From positions 34,449-98,448 of the forward strand of contig JAYFQP010000020.1 of assembly GCA_034926865.1 (NCBI GenBank): DNA of 64,000 bases. Direction: 5' to 3'. A program made the position numbers and the translations under genes. The DNA comes from RGIG1902 sp034926865. GTDB taxonomy: Bacteria > Bacillota > Clostridia > Oscillospirales > Butyricicoccaceae. Numbering within the stretch: position 1 is the first letter of the stretch; the number at the start of each line of letters is the position of its first letter. The notes beneath the pieces were generated by a model, which worked only from the letters and a program-made list of their open reading frames with translations, was not told the DNA's origin and ran no database searches. This document shows, in pieces, positions 1 to 6,663 of this stretch.

Positions 1-408
1 AGCTCCCTTTGCAGAATATCTGACAGCTGTGCGCTGAGCCATATCCCTTTCCGGATATACAACGTCGTCAGCGCCGATTTTTCTCAGCAGATCGGCATGG
101 ATGGCGCGGTCCGACTTGGCAACGACGTATGGCGCGCCAAGCTCTTTAAGAAGAGAAGTTATTTCCATTGAAGACTGGAAGTTGTCGCTTATACAGACAA
201 AGCATATGTCAAAATTGCGAACACCCAGTTCGGAAAGCACATCTTTATCCATGCAGTTTCCAATTTGCACACGCGTGACAAGAGGGGCCAGTTTATTGAC
301 TGCTTCTTCGTCCACGTCTACAAGCATGACTTCATTGCCAAGCTCTTTCAGCTTTACTGCCAGGTTTGAACCAAATCTCCCGGCCCCTATTATAAGCATC
401 GATCTCAT
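1..408 (-). CDS. ktrA: KtrA/TrkA-type potassium uptake regulatory subunit (3' end outside window)
   Basis: Partial gene: the reading frame runs from an ATG at 408 off the left edge without a stop (136 codons seen). The start reads MRSMLIIGAGRFGSNLAVKL, a Rossmann GxGxxG loop, followed by an acidic residue after beta-2 (MLVDVDEE), the pattern of an NAD(H)/ATP-binding RCK-N domain. Later residues (VVAKSDRAIHADLLRKIGADDVVYP) fit the end of RCK-N. KtrA is the cytosolic ring that gates the KtrB channel and, in Firmicutes, responds to nucleotides and c-di-AMP through RCK-C; that domain would lie outside the window. It is the last gene of a minus-strand operon, 21 bp after ktrB. A second ATG at 399 is a possible alternative start. 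Confidence 0.93.
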   Translation of the reverse strand, partial: MRSMLIIGAGRFGSNLAVKLKELGNEVMLVDVDEEAVNKLAPLVTRVQIGNCMDKDVLSELGVRNFDICFVCISDNFQSSMEITSLLKELGAPYVVAKSDRAIHADLLRKIGADDVVYPERDMAQRTAVRYSAKGA

Positions 409-429
409 TTATTCATTCATCCTTTCAGA

Positions 430-1761
430 TTATCCGACAATAATTTTGCCGATGGGGTTGCGTAGTTTTCCGTTCTTATCCGATTGTGCAACGGCCAGAA
501 AGACGGTGAGGCTTCCAACTCGTCCGGCGTACATTAAAGCTATAATAACGGCTTTGGAAAGAAATTGCAAGTTTGGAGTAATACCGACCGTAAGTCCTAC
601 AGTTCCTATCGCAGACAGACATTCAAAAGCTGCGGCGGATAGCTCATTTCCCTGAGTGCTAAGAATGAGTATTCCCAGAAGAGCAAGAGAAACATAGGTT
701 GAAACTCCATAGAAGGCATGCTTGACAGTTTCACCCTCTACTCTGTAATGCCAAAGGGAGACATCTTCTTTGTTGCGCATCGAGGATATCACTGAGGCGG
801 CAATAACTACAAGTGTTGTGACCTTTATGCCTCCGCCCGTACCTCCCGGAGCGGCACCTATGAACATGAGCACCATTGTAACAAGCTTTCCGCCTTCTGA
901 AAGCGCGCCCATCTCAATGGTATTGAAGCCTGCTGTTCTTGGAGTAACCGATTGGAAAAAAGCCGCCAGGAAACGCGTGCCGAAATCCATGTGTGATAGT
1001 GTTGTGCCTTTTTCAAGAAACAGGAATAAAACTGTTCCAGATACAATGAGAATAAAAGTCGAAATAATCACAGCGCGTGTGTGAAGCTTGAGGCTTTTCA
1101 GGTTGAATTTGCTCTCTACAAGGTCATTCCAGACTACGAATCCGATACCGCCTATGATGATCAAAGAGGCAATTGTTATCACAACCAGAGGATCGCCGAC
1201 AAAATATGTAAGCGAAGAGTAAGCCTTTGAAATTCCCATGAGGTCAAATCCCGCATTGCAGAAGGCGGAAACCGAGTGGAAAACTGCCATCCAAAGCCCG
1301 TTTTTTATTCCGAACATAGGTATAAATCTAATCGCGAGAAGCACTGCGCCTAAGCCTTCAAAGATAGCAGTACCTATCAGAGTCCTTCGCACAAGGCGCA
1401 CCACACCTCCGACCTGCATAGAGCTTACCGCTTCTGCCAAAAGCGAACGTTCACGTAAACCTATACGCCGGCCGACAGCCAGTGAAAAGAAAATGGCTAT
1501 AGTCATAAAACCAAGCCCGCCGATTTGGATAAGAAGCAGTATTATAAGCTGCCCAAATGCTGTAAATTGCGTCCATGTATCATATACGATAAGCCCAGTT
1601 ACGCATGTAGCCGATGCAGACGTAAACAGTGCATTGATAAATGGAATGGTGTTGCCGGTTCGATTGGATATCGGCAGGCAAAGCAGGATACCTCCGAGGA
1701 GTATTATGAGCGCGAAGCCAGACGCAAGGATTCGCGTTGCGCTCCATTGTTTTAAGTTCAT
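430..1761 (-). CDS. ktrB: KtrB/TrkH family potassium channel-transporter subunit
   Basis: 443-residue polytopic membrane protein, the usual KtrB length. It carries the repeated M1-P-M2 pore motifs of the Trk/Ktr/HKT superfamily: the first filter loop ATCVTGLIVYDTWTQF with its single glycine, the later GFNTIEMG loop, the GGTGGGIK stretch of the intramembrane gate region, and a final AGRVGSLTVFLA loop. It imports K+ together with Na+ in known homologues. Its ATG overlaps the stop of the upstream RCK-like gene by 4 bp (ATGA), and ktrA follows after 21 bp, so the three are translationally coupled. Confidence 0.96.
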   Translation of the reverse strand: MNLKQWSATRILASGFALIILLGGILLCLPISNRTGNTIPFINALFTSASATCVTGLIVYDTWTQFTAFGQLIILLLIQIGGLGFMTIAIFFSLAVGRRIGLRERSLLAEAVSSMQVGGVVRLVRRTLIGTAIFEGLGAVLLAIRFIPMFGIKNGLWMAVFHSVSAFCNAGFDLMGISKAYSSLTYFVGDPLVVITIASLIIIGGIGFVVWNDLVESKFNLKSLKLHTRAVIISTFILIVSGTVLFLFLEKGTTLSHMDFGTRFLAAFFQSVTPRTAGFNTIEMGALSEGGKLVTMVLMFIGAAPGGTGGGIKVTTLVVIAASVISSMRNKEDVSLWHYRVEGETVKHAFYGVSTYVSLALLGILILSTQGNELSAAAFECLSAIGTVGLTVGITPNLQFLSKAVIIALMYAGRVGSLTVFLAVAQSDKNGKLRNPIGKIIVG

Positions 1762-2198
1762 ATCATGGTACCTCCAAGTTCGCTCAGCAGAGTATTAACA
1801 GATTCGCCTCCGCTGAGGATGCGATCAGCCCCTAAAGCCTTGTAGGAGTCCTTGAGGGCAGGGGCGTTGCATCGTGCGATAATAAAGATTTCAGGATCAC
1901 GTTTTTTGGCAGTGCAGCAAATGGCGAGATTGTTCTCATCATTTAAAGACAAAGCAAAAAGAGCGCAGAAAAAACCATCTTCCGGAAAATTAGGTTCTGT
2001 AAGGATATTACATTTTATCCCCGCATTTTGAATTTTCCCCGCAATATCTGGTTCTCCGAAGACCAAAGCACCGCGATTGGTCCGCCCAGGAGAACTTTCC
2101 GCGATGCCTCCGCTTTGTATAAATAAGTCAATCCGATCCATGAGCCTATAGCCAAGAAAGGCAGTACCCACTATCACGATTATCAAGAGTATTGTCAT
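1758..2198 (-). CDS. Small membrane-anchored RCK/TrkA-N-like protein
   Basis: About 146 residues. I prefer the ATG at 2198 to the GTG at 2207 because AGGTG lies 6 bp before the ATG. An N-terminal hydrophobic helix (MTILLIIVIVGTAFLGYRLM) is followed by a domain that keeps the later part of an RCK-N fold: ALSLNDENNLAICCTAKK, then IIARCNAPALKDSYKALGA. The glycine-rich dinucleotide loop seen in the neighbouring KtrA is not recognisable here (GALVFGEPDIAGK), so nucleotide binding is doubtful. It opens the ktr operon and overlaps ktrB by 4 bp. By inference it is an accessory or regulatory subunit of the Ktr channel. The name is not from a family I know. Confidence 0.8.
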   Translation of the reverse strand: MTILLIIVIVGTAFLGYRLMDRIDLFIQSGGIAESSPGRTNRGALVFGEPDIAGKIQNAGIKCNILTEPNFPEDGFFCALFALSLNDENNLAICCTAKKRDPEIFIIARCNAPALKDSYKALGADRILSGGESVNTLLSELGGTMI

Positions 2199-2736
2199 TT
2201 TTGTCACCTGTCTCTCTGCTCACAGCATAGCAGATAAGATGTAATAACAGTGTACTTATTATCCAATGGGTATTAATTTTGTATAAAGACAGAGGTGGCC
2301 AAAAATAGATAAAAAGGGTTTGCCATTTTACAGCTAACCCAGATAGACAGTGTTTATAGTTTGCCTTGTTTTCAGAGGACGGTAATGATTGACATGTGTT
2401 TGTCACGGGGTATAAAATATCATTAAAAGAATGGACTATACATCAGCCAGATTGAGAAAACATGATAGTAGAAGCATATGCGTTTTAAGCCTTGTGCTAT
2501 TTAAATGGCTGATGGTTTTGTTCTGTTTACCCGCAGGTTAGAAATTTTGGCAGCGGATAAGCCATGGGCATGATACAAATAATGATTAGACTGAAAATAA
2601 CGGAAAAAGTTGCACTTTTATGAGTAAAAATGTCAAACAATTCAATATGGCTGCCGGTGGGGCAAAGGGCATGATTGCCTTTGAAAAATATGGCTTTTAT
2701 AATCAGATACATACAAAATAATTATATGGAGGGACT
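2199..2736. other. Divergent intergenic region between the ktr operon and ogt
   Basis: 538 bp without a convincing gene. It holds one good plus-strand promoter (2389-2416) and a long-range 9-bp inverted repeat downstream of it (2441-2449 with 2506-2514). No clear minus-strand promoter for the ktr operon was picked out, and I could not match the conserved blocks of the c-di-AMP (ydaO) riboswitch that often precedes ktr genes. Confidence 0.6.
2389..2416 (+). promoter_or_regulatory. Sigma-A-type promoter for ogt
   Basis: TTGACA (2389-2394), 16-bp spacer, TATAAA (2411-2416). The expected start near 2424 leaves a 5' leader of about 310 nt before ogt, long for such a gene. Confidence 0.6.
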
Positions 2737-3273
2737 ATGCTTTTTTCAACAGGATATTCGTCTGAGATAGGACAAATCACGATGGCCAGCGATGGCAAGA
2801 GCCTGGTTGGTTTGTGGATAGAGGGGCAAAAGTATTTTGTCGGTATCTCTGGCAGCATGCAGGAAAAAGCCGATCTTAATATATTTTATAATACCAAGAC
2901 CTGGCTCGACAGATATTTTGATGGCCTTAAGCCTGACATTTCGGAGATTTCTCTTGCGCCTATAGGCGGAGAATTCCGCAAAGCTGTATGGGCTATTCTT
3001 TGCAGCATACCTTATGGAGAAGTAATTACCTACGGGGATATTGCAAAGAAGATGGCGGAAAAAATGAACCGTTCGCATATGTCAGCGCAGGCGATAGGAG
3101 GGGCTGTGGGTCATAATCCTATCTCTATAATTATTCCATGCCACCGTGTTGTGGGAACAAAGGGCAACCTCACGGGTTATGCCGGGGGGATAGATAAAAA
3201 GATAAAGCTTCTTGAGCATGAGGGGCTTGATATGTCTAACTTTTATGTCCCGTCGAAAGGGACTGCGCTTTGA
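2737..3273 (+). CDS. ogt: Methylated-DNA--protein-cysteine S-methyltransferase
   Basis: 178 residues. The protein removes O6-alkyl groups from guanine by irreversible transfer to its active-site cysteine. The hallmark IIPCHRVVG is present with the acceptor Cys at residue 135, preceded by the DNA-binding region (FRKAVWAILCSIPYGEVITYGDIA, then AIGGAVGHNP). The N-terminal part is the usual variable ribonuclease-H-like domain. The ATG follows GGAGGG at normal spacing. It appears monocistronic with its own promoter 320 bp upstream. Confidence 0.95.
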   Translation: MLFSTGYSSEIGQITMASDGKSLVGLWIEGQKYFVGISGSMQEKADLNIFYNTKTWLDRYFDGLKPDISEISLAPIGGEFRKAVWAILCSIPYGEVITYGDIAKKMAEKMNRSHMSAQAIGGAVGHNPISIIIPCHRVVGTKGNLTGYAGGIDKKIKLLEHEGLDMSNFYVPSKGTAL

Positions 3274-3319
3274 ACATGAGAACCAATATTCGCTGCATAA
3301 AATAGATTTTGAAATGTTG

Positions 3320-3348
3320 TTGACCTCTTCTGTTTTAGCTGGTATAAT
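3320..3348 (+). promoter_or_regulatory. Strong sigma-A promoter of the mgtA leader
   Basis: TTGACC (3320-3325), exact 17-bp spacer, perfect TATAAT (3343-3348). Transcription would begin near 3355, about 25 nt before the leader ORF and 160 nt before the terminator hairpin, so most transcripts could end before mgtA. Confidence 0.85.
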
Positions 3349-3377
3349 TGTCAAATAATTATGAAAAGGAAGTGAGA

Positions 3378-3475
3378 CAATGGACAGTAAGGCTCGAGAC
3401 CGATTGTGCATATTTGATTCCCAGTGTATGAACGCAACTCGAATTGCGACGCTTTTTCGCGGGATTTGTCCATTG
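3378..3475 (+). ncRNA. Structured mgtA leader closed by a 9-bp stem (candidate cis-regulatory RNA)
   Basis: CAATGGACA at 3378-3386 is perfectly complementary to TGTCCATTG at 3467-3475, giving a closing helix around an 80-nt core. Within the core CGCAA/TTGCG (3433-3437 with 3444-3448) can form a local hairpin. This is riboswitch-like architecture: promoter, closed domain, then a terminator at 3513-3535 ahead of a magnesium transporter. I do not recognise the conserved blocks of the M-box, yybP-ykoY, NiCo, Na+ or Li+ riboswitches. The 5' strand of the helix contains the ATG of the leader ORF, so translation and folding would compete. Confidence 0.5.
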
Positions 3476-3484
3476 CCATCTTGA
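3380..3484 (+). CDS. 34-residue leader peptide ORF upstream of mgtA
   Basis: ATG at 3380, 9 nt after AAGGA (3366-3370), stop TGA at 3482-3484, 29 nt before the terminator hairpin. The peptide starts MDSKARDRLCIF and ends RGICPLPS; it has three Cys, five Arg and two Pro close to the stop. A good ribosome-binding site and its place between promoter and terminator argue for a translated leader peptide. Proline codons near the end recall the enterobacterial mgtL logic, but the sequences are not alike. It could also be a chance ORF across a structured RNA. Confidence 0.5.
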   Translation: MDSKARDRLCIFDSQCMNATRIATLFRGICPLPS

Positions 3485-3512
3485 ATTGACGGCTTTGTTT
3501 TCCTGCCCCTTC

Positions 3513-3535
3513 GCCGCCTTCGGGGCGGTTTTTTT
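3513..3535 (+). terminator. Intrinsic terminator/attenuator before mgtA
   Basis: CCGCC (3514-3518), loop, GGCGG (3524-3528), followed by seven T (3529-3535). An alternative 7-bp stem pairs CTGCCCC (3503-3509) with GGGGCGG (3522-3528). It lies between a strong promoter and mgtA on the same strand, so read-through must be controlled. Confidence 0.85.
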
Positions 3536-3591
3536 GTTGCTGTTTTGTGTTTTGCTGGGGATACTACTTTAGAATGAAAGGAATGATTCCA

Positions 3592-6237
3592 GTGAGCTTC
3601 ATAAACAGAAACGCAGAAAAAGGCAAGGTGCGGAAAAATAAGGACGAGACAGAAACAAAGCTGCACTCTTTTGCCGTTATGCCGGTTAACGATCTTTTTT
3701 CGGTTTTGTCTGCATCCCTTGATGGCCTGACATCCCAGGAGGCAGAAAAAAGGCTTGAAGAACTTGGGGAAAATGTGATAAAAACAGGCAATAAAAACAC
3801 CTCACTTCACAGATTAAAAGAGGCTGTTATTACTCCGTTTAACCTGATTTTGATTCTGATTGCTGTTATTACTTATTTTACAGATGTTGTAGCCACCGAA
3901 TATCCGAATTATACAACCGTTGTTATTATCGTATTTCTTGTGACGGTTTCCAGCATGGTAGCCTTTTTTCAAAGCCAGCGCTCGAATGCCGCAGCCGAAA
4001 AGCTTTCAAAAATGATTTCGAACAAGGCAGAGGTATGGAGAGACGGCACACTGAAAGAAATACCCATAAGTGAAATAGTACCCGGAGATATGGTAAAGCT
4101 TTCAGCTGGGGATATGCTGCCTTCTGATGTACGTTTTTTGACGGCAAAGGATACCTTTGTAGCCCAGTCGGCCTTGACGGGAGAATCTAACCCTGTAGAG
4201 AAATTCAGCGACATGACAGGAGAGAATATTGAAGGCGCAACCGATCTTAGAAATATAGGCTTTATGGGCTCAAATATTATAAGCGGCAGCGCTACTGCGC
4301 TTGTGCTTACAACAGGCAATAAAACATATCTCGGGTCTATGGCAAAGATCCTTTCGGGTGAAAGGGCCAATACAAGCTTTGAGCGCGGAGTCAATGCCGT
4401 AAGCCGTTTGCTTGTCCATATGATGCTTGTGATGGTGCCGATAGTATTTTTGATAAATGGTGTGTCAAAGGGACAGTGGGCAAACTCGCTTTTGTTTTCG
4501 ATAAGTATTGCCGTGGGGCTTACACCTGAGATGCTTCCGGTTATCATGACCTCCACCCTTGCAAAGGGGGCGGTGGCAATGTCGCGGCGTGATGTAATAG
4601 TGCGAAATCTCAGCGCTATCCAGACTTTTGGCGAGATGGATATTCTTTGCACAGACAAAACAGGAACATTGACCGAGGATAAAATAGTTCTTGAGAAATA
4701 TATGGATCTTCTTGGTGAGGATGATAACGGGATACTGTGTTATGCCTATTTGAACAGCTATTTCCAAACCGGCCTCAAAAATTTAATTGATCTGGCAATT
4801 ATCAACAGGGCCGTTCAAAATGGCCTTAAGGACACGCTGCTTAAATATACCCGTATTGATGAAATCCCCTTTGATTTCTCCCGGCGCAGAATGAGCGTAG
4901 TTTTAAAGGAGCAGAACGGAAGAAGACAGTTGATAACAAAGGGTGCAGTTGAAGAAATAATGGGAATTTGCTCTTATGTGGAGATGGGCGGACAGATTCT
5001 TCAAATGAATGAGGAAACAAAGTCGGCGGCAATGTCCACATATTCAAGGTATAATGCAGACGGACTTCGCATGATAGCCGTTGCCCGCAAGGATGATGTG
5101 CCAGATGTGGGGGCATTTGGCACAGGCGATGAGTGCGATATGGTGTTGATTGGGTTTGTAGGCTTTTTAGATCCTCCAAAGGAAAGCGCAAAAGCTGCAA
5201 TTACTGCTCTGAAAGACCACGGGGTACGCACAGTGGTTCTCACAGGTGATAGTGAGGGCGTGGCTGTAAAGGTCTGTGGAAAGGTAGGGGTTAATACATC
5301 TCGTCTGCTTACCGGAAACGATGTTGAGGCAATGGATGACAAGGCGCTCATCGATGCTTTAAAAACCTGTGATCTTTTTGCAAAATTATCGCCGTTTCAA
5401 AAGGAGAGGGTAGTTAAGGCTTTTCAGTCATCAGGACATACAGTGGGCTATATGGGAGATGGAATAAACGATGCGCCTGCTCTTCGCCAGGCCGATGTGG
5501 GCATTTCTGTCGATAGTGCTGTTGATATAGCAAAGGAAACGGCGGATATAATTCTTCTTAAAAAGGATTTAATGGTTCTTGAACAAGGCGTTGTTGAGGG
5601 CAGAAAGACTTTTGGAAATATTATAAAATATATAAAGATGGCCGCTAGCGGTAATTTCGGAAATATGATCTCCGTTCTTGCTGCAAGTTTCTTTTTGCCG
5701 TTCCTGCCGATGTTGCCGGTTCAGATACTTGCCCAGAACTTGCTTTGCGACTTTGCACAAATGGGGATACCGTTTGACAGTGTAGATGAAGAGTATATAA
5801 GAAAGCCCCGAAAATGGGAAACTGCCTCGATCAAGTCATTTATGGCATATATGGGACCACTGAGTTCGGTGTTTGATATTATCTGCTTCATAGTTTTGTG
5901 GAAGACCGTGGGAGCTGATACTTTGGCGCTGGCCCCGCTTTTCCAGAGCGGCTGGTTTGTTTTTGGTACTGTGTCTCAGGTTCTTGTTATACACATGATA
6001 CGCACATCAAAAACTCCGTTTCTGCAAAGTAAACCTTCAAAACCGCTTCTTTTATCCACTACTGCCGTAGCTGCAGCCGCTGTCATTGTGGGATTCAGCC
6101 GTTTTTCAGAGGGTATAGAAATGCTGCGGCTGCCTGTTTCATATGTTCCGGGGCTTACGCTGATTATTGTCGGGTATTTCTGCTCGGCGCAGCTTATGAA
6201 AAAAGTATATATTAAAAAGTATGGTGAGTGGCTGTAA
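3592..6237 (+). CDS. mgtA: Magnesium-translocating P-type ATPase (P3B, MgtA)
   Basis: About 881 residues from the GTG at 3592, which has AAAGGA about 9 nt upstream; ATGs at 3574 and 3583 are alternatives. It imports Mg2+ using ATP. Visible: TGES actuator motif (LTGESNPVEKF), phosphorylated Asp in DKTGTLTED (about residue 355), hinge MGDGINDAPALRQADVG, and the P3B-specific membrane stretch NFGNMISVLAASFFLPFLPM followed by QNLLCDFAQMGIPFDSVDEE. The length equals that of E. coli MgtA. It is preceded by a promoter, leader ORF, structured leader and terminator, so expression is probably set by attenuation. Confidence 0.96.
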   Translation: MSFINRNAEKGKVRKNKDETETKLHSFAVMPVNDLFSVLSASLDGLTSQEAEKRLEELGENVIKTGNKNTSLHRLKEAVITPFNLILILIAVITYFTDVVATEYPNYTTVVIIVFLVTVSSMVAFFQSQRSNAAAEKLSKMISNKAEVWRDGTLKEIPISEIVPGDMVKLSAGDMLPSDVRFLTAKDTFVAQSALTGESNPVEKFSDMTGENIEGATDLRNIGFMGSNIISGSATALVLTTGNKTYLGSMAKILSGERANTSFERGVNAVSRLLVHMMLVMVPIVFLINGVSKGQWANSLLFSISIAVGLTPEMLPVIMTSTLAKGAVAMSRRDVIVRNLSAIQTFGEMDILCTDKTGTLTEDKIVLEKYMDLLGEDDNGILCYAYLNSYFQTGLKNLIDLAIINRAVQNGLKDTLLKYTRIDEIPFDFSRRRMSVVLKEQNGRRQLITKGAVEEIMGICSYVEMGGQILQMNEETKSAAMSTYSRYNADGLRMIAVARKDDVPDVGAFGTGDECDMVLIGFVGFLDPPKESAKAAITALKDHGVRTVVLTGDSEGVAVKVCGKVGVNTSRLLTGNDVEAMDDKALIDALKTCDLFAKLSPFQKERVVKAFQSSGHTVGYMGDGINDAPALRQADVGISVDSAVDIAKETADIILLKKDLMVLEQGVVEGRKTFGNIIKYIKMAASGNFGNMISVLAASFFLPFLPMLPVQILAQNLLCDFAQMGIPFDSVDEEYIRKPRKWETASIKSFMAYMGPLSSVFDIICFIVLWKTVGADTLALAPLFQSGWFVFGTVSQVLVIHMIRTSKTPFLQSKPSKPLLLSTTAVAAAAVIVGFSRFSEGIEMLRLPVSYVPGLTLIIVGYFCSAQLMKKVYIKKYGEWL

Positions 6238-6663
6238 GCATGTGCCCTGGCAATTATTTGTGTGTTTCGAAGATGAGCCTTGGCTGAAGCTATTAAAAAG
6301 GCTTTATCTATTGCCGATGTCCAATGGTTACTTTGGGTTTTTAAGATGATATTAGGAGTTTTTTGCAGGTGAAGAGCAGAAAAACAGCAAAAAAGTAAAA
6401 GTGGGCCTGCTTCCGTAAAAAAATACGGCGGCGGGCCTTAGGCAATTGTTAATAATAGCTTAAACAAGTAATTTTTATCATATTGATATTTGAAATTAAA
6501 TCGATTATAATGTCAATAAAATAGAGGATAAGTAGGTTTATAGGCATTTTTATATAGCCTGAAGGCTATGTGAAAATTCCCCATTTTAAATTTCTTTGGG
6601 GCGAAATTTATCCCATAACTAATAGCAATTTGATATTAGCGAAGAACAGGAAGTAATACCATT
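6238..6663 (+). other. Intergenic region between mgtA and the activase gene
   Basis: 426 bp without a gene. A strong hairpin at 6404-6437 (GGCCTGC with GCGGGCC, inner CCGTA/TACGG) could end mgtA transcription or stabilise its 3' end, though no T-tract follows on the plus strand. A sigma-A promoter follows at 6483-6511, and a weak hairpin (CCCC/GGGG, about 6579-6601) lies in the resulting 5' leader. Confidence 0.5.
6483..6511 (+). promoter_or_regulatory. Sigma-A promoter for the activase operon
   Basis: TTGATA (6483-6488), 17-bp spacer, TATAAT (6506-6511). It gives a 5' leader of about 145 nt before the ATG at 6664. Confidence 0.75.

Noticed and set aside
430..1798. Long plus-strand ORFs opposite ktrB
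   Set aside because: They have no RBS or family resemblance and lie antisense to a clear gene; codon shadows.
2199..2736. c-di-AMP (ydaO) riboswitch before the ktr operon
   Set aside because: Expected from Firmicutes practice, but I could not find its conserved blocks on the minus strand.
3378..3475. M-box (ykoK) magnesium riboswitch before mgtA
   Set aside because: None of the M-box conserved segments is recognisable and the domain is too short.
6404..6437. Intrinsic terminator of mgtA
   Set aside because: The hairpin is strong, but no T-run follows on the plus strand, so it is noted only as a hairpin.
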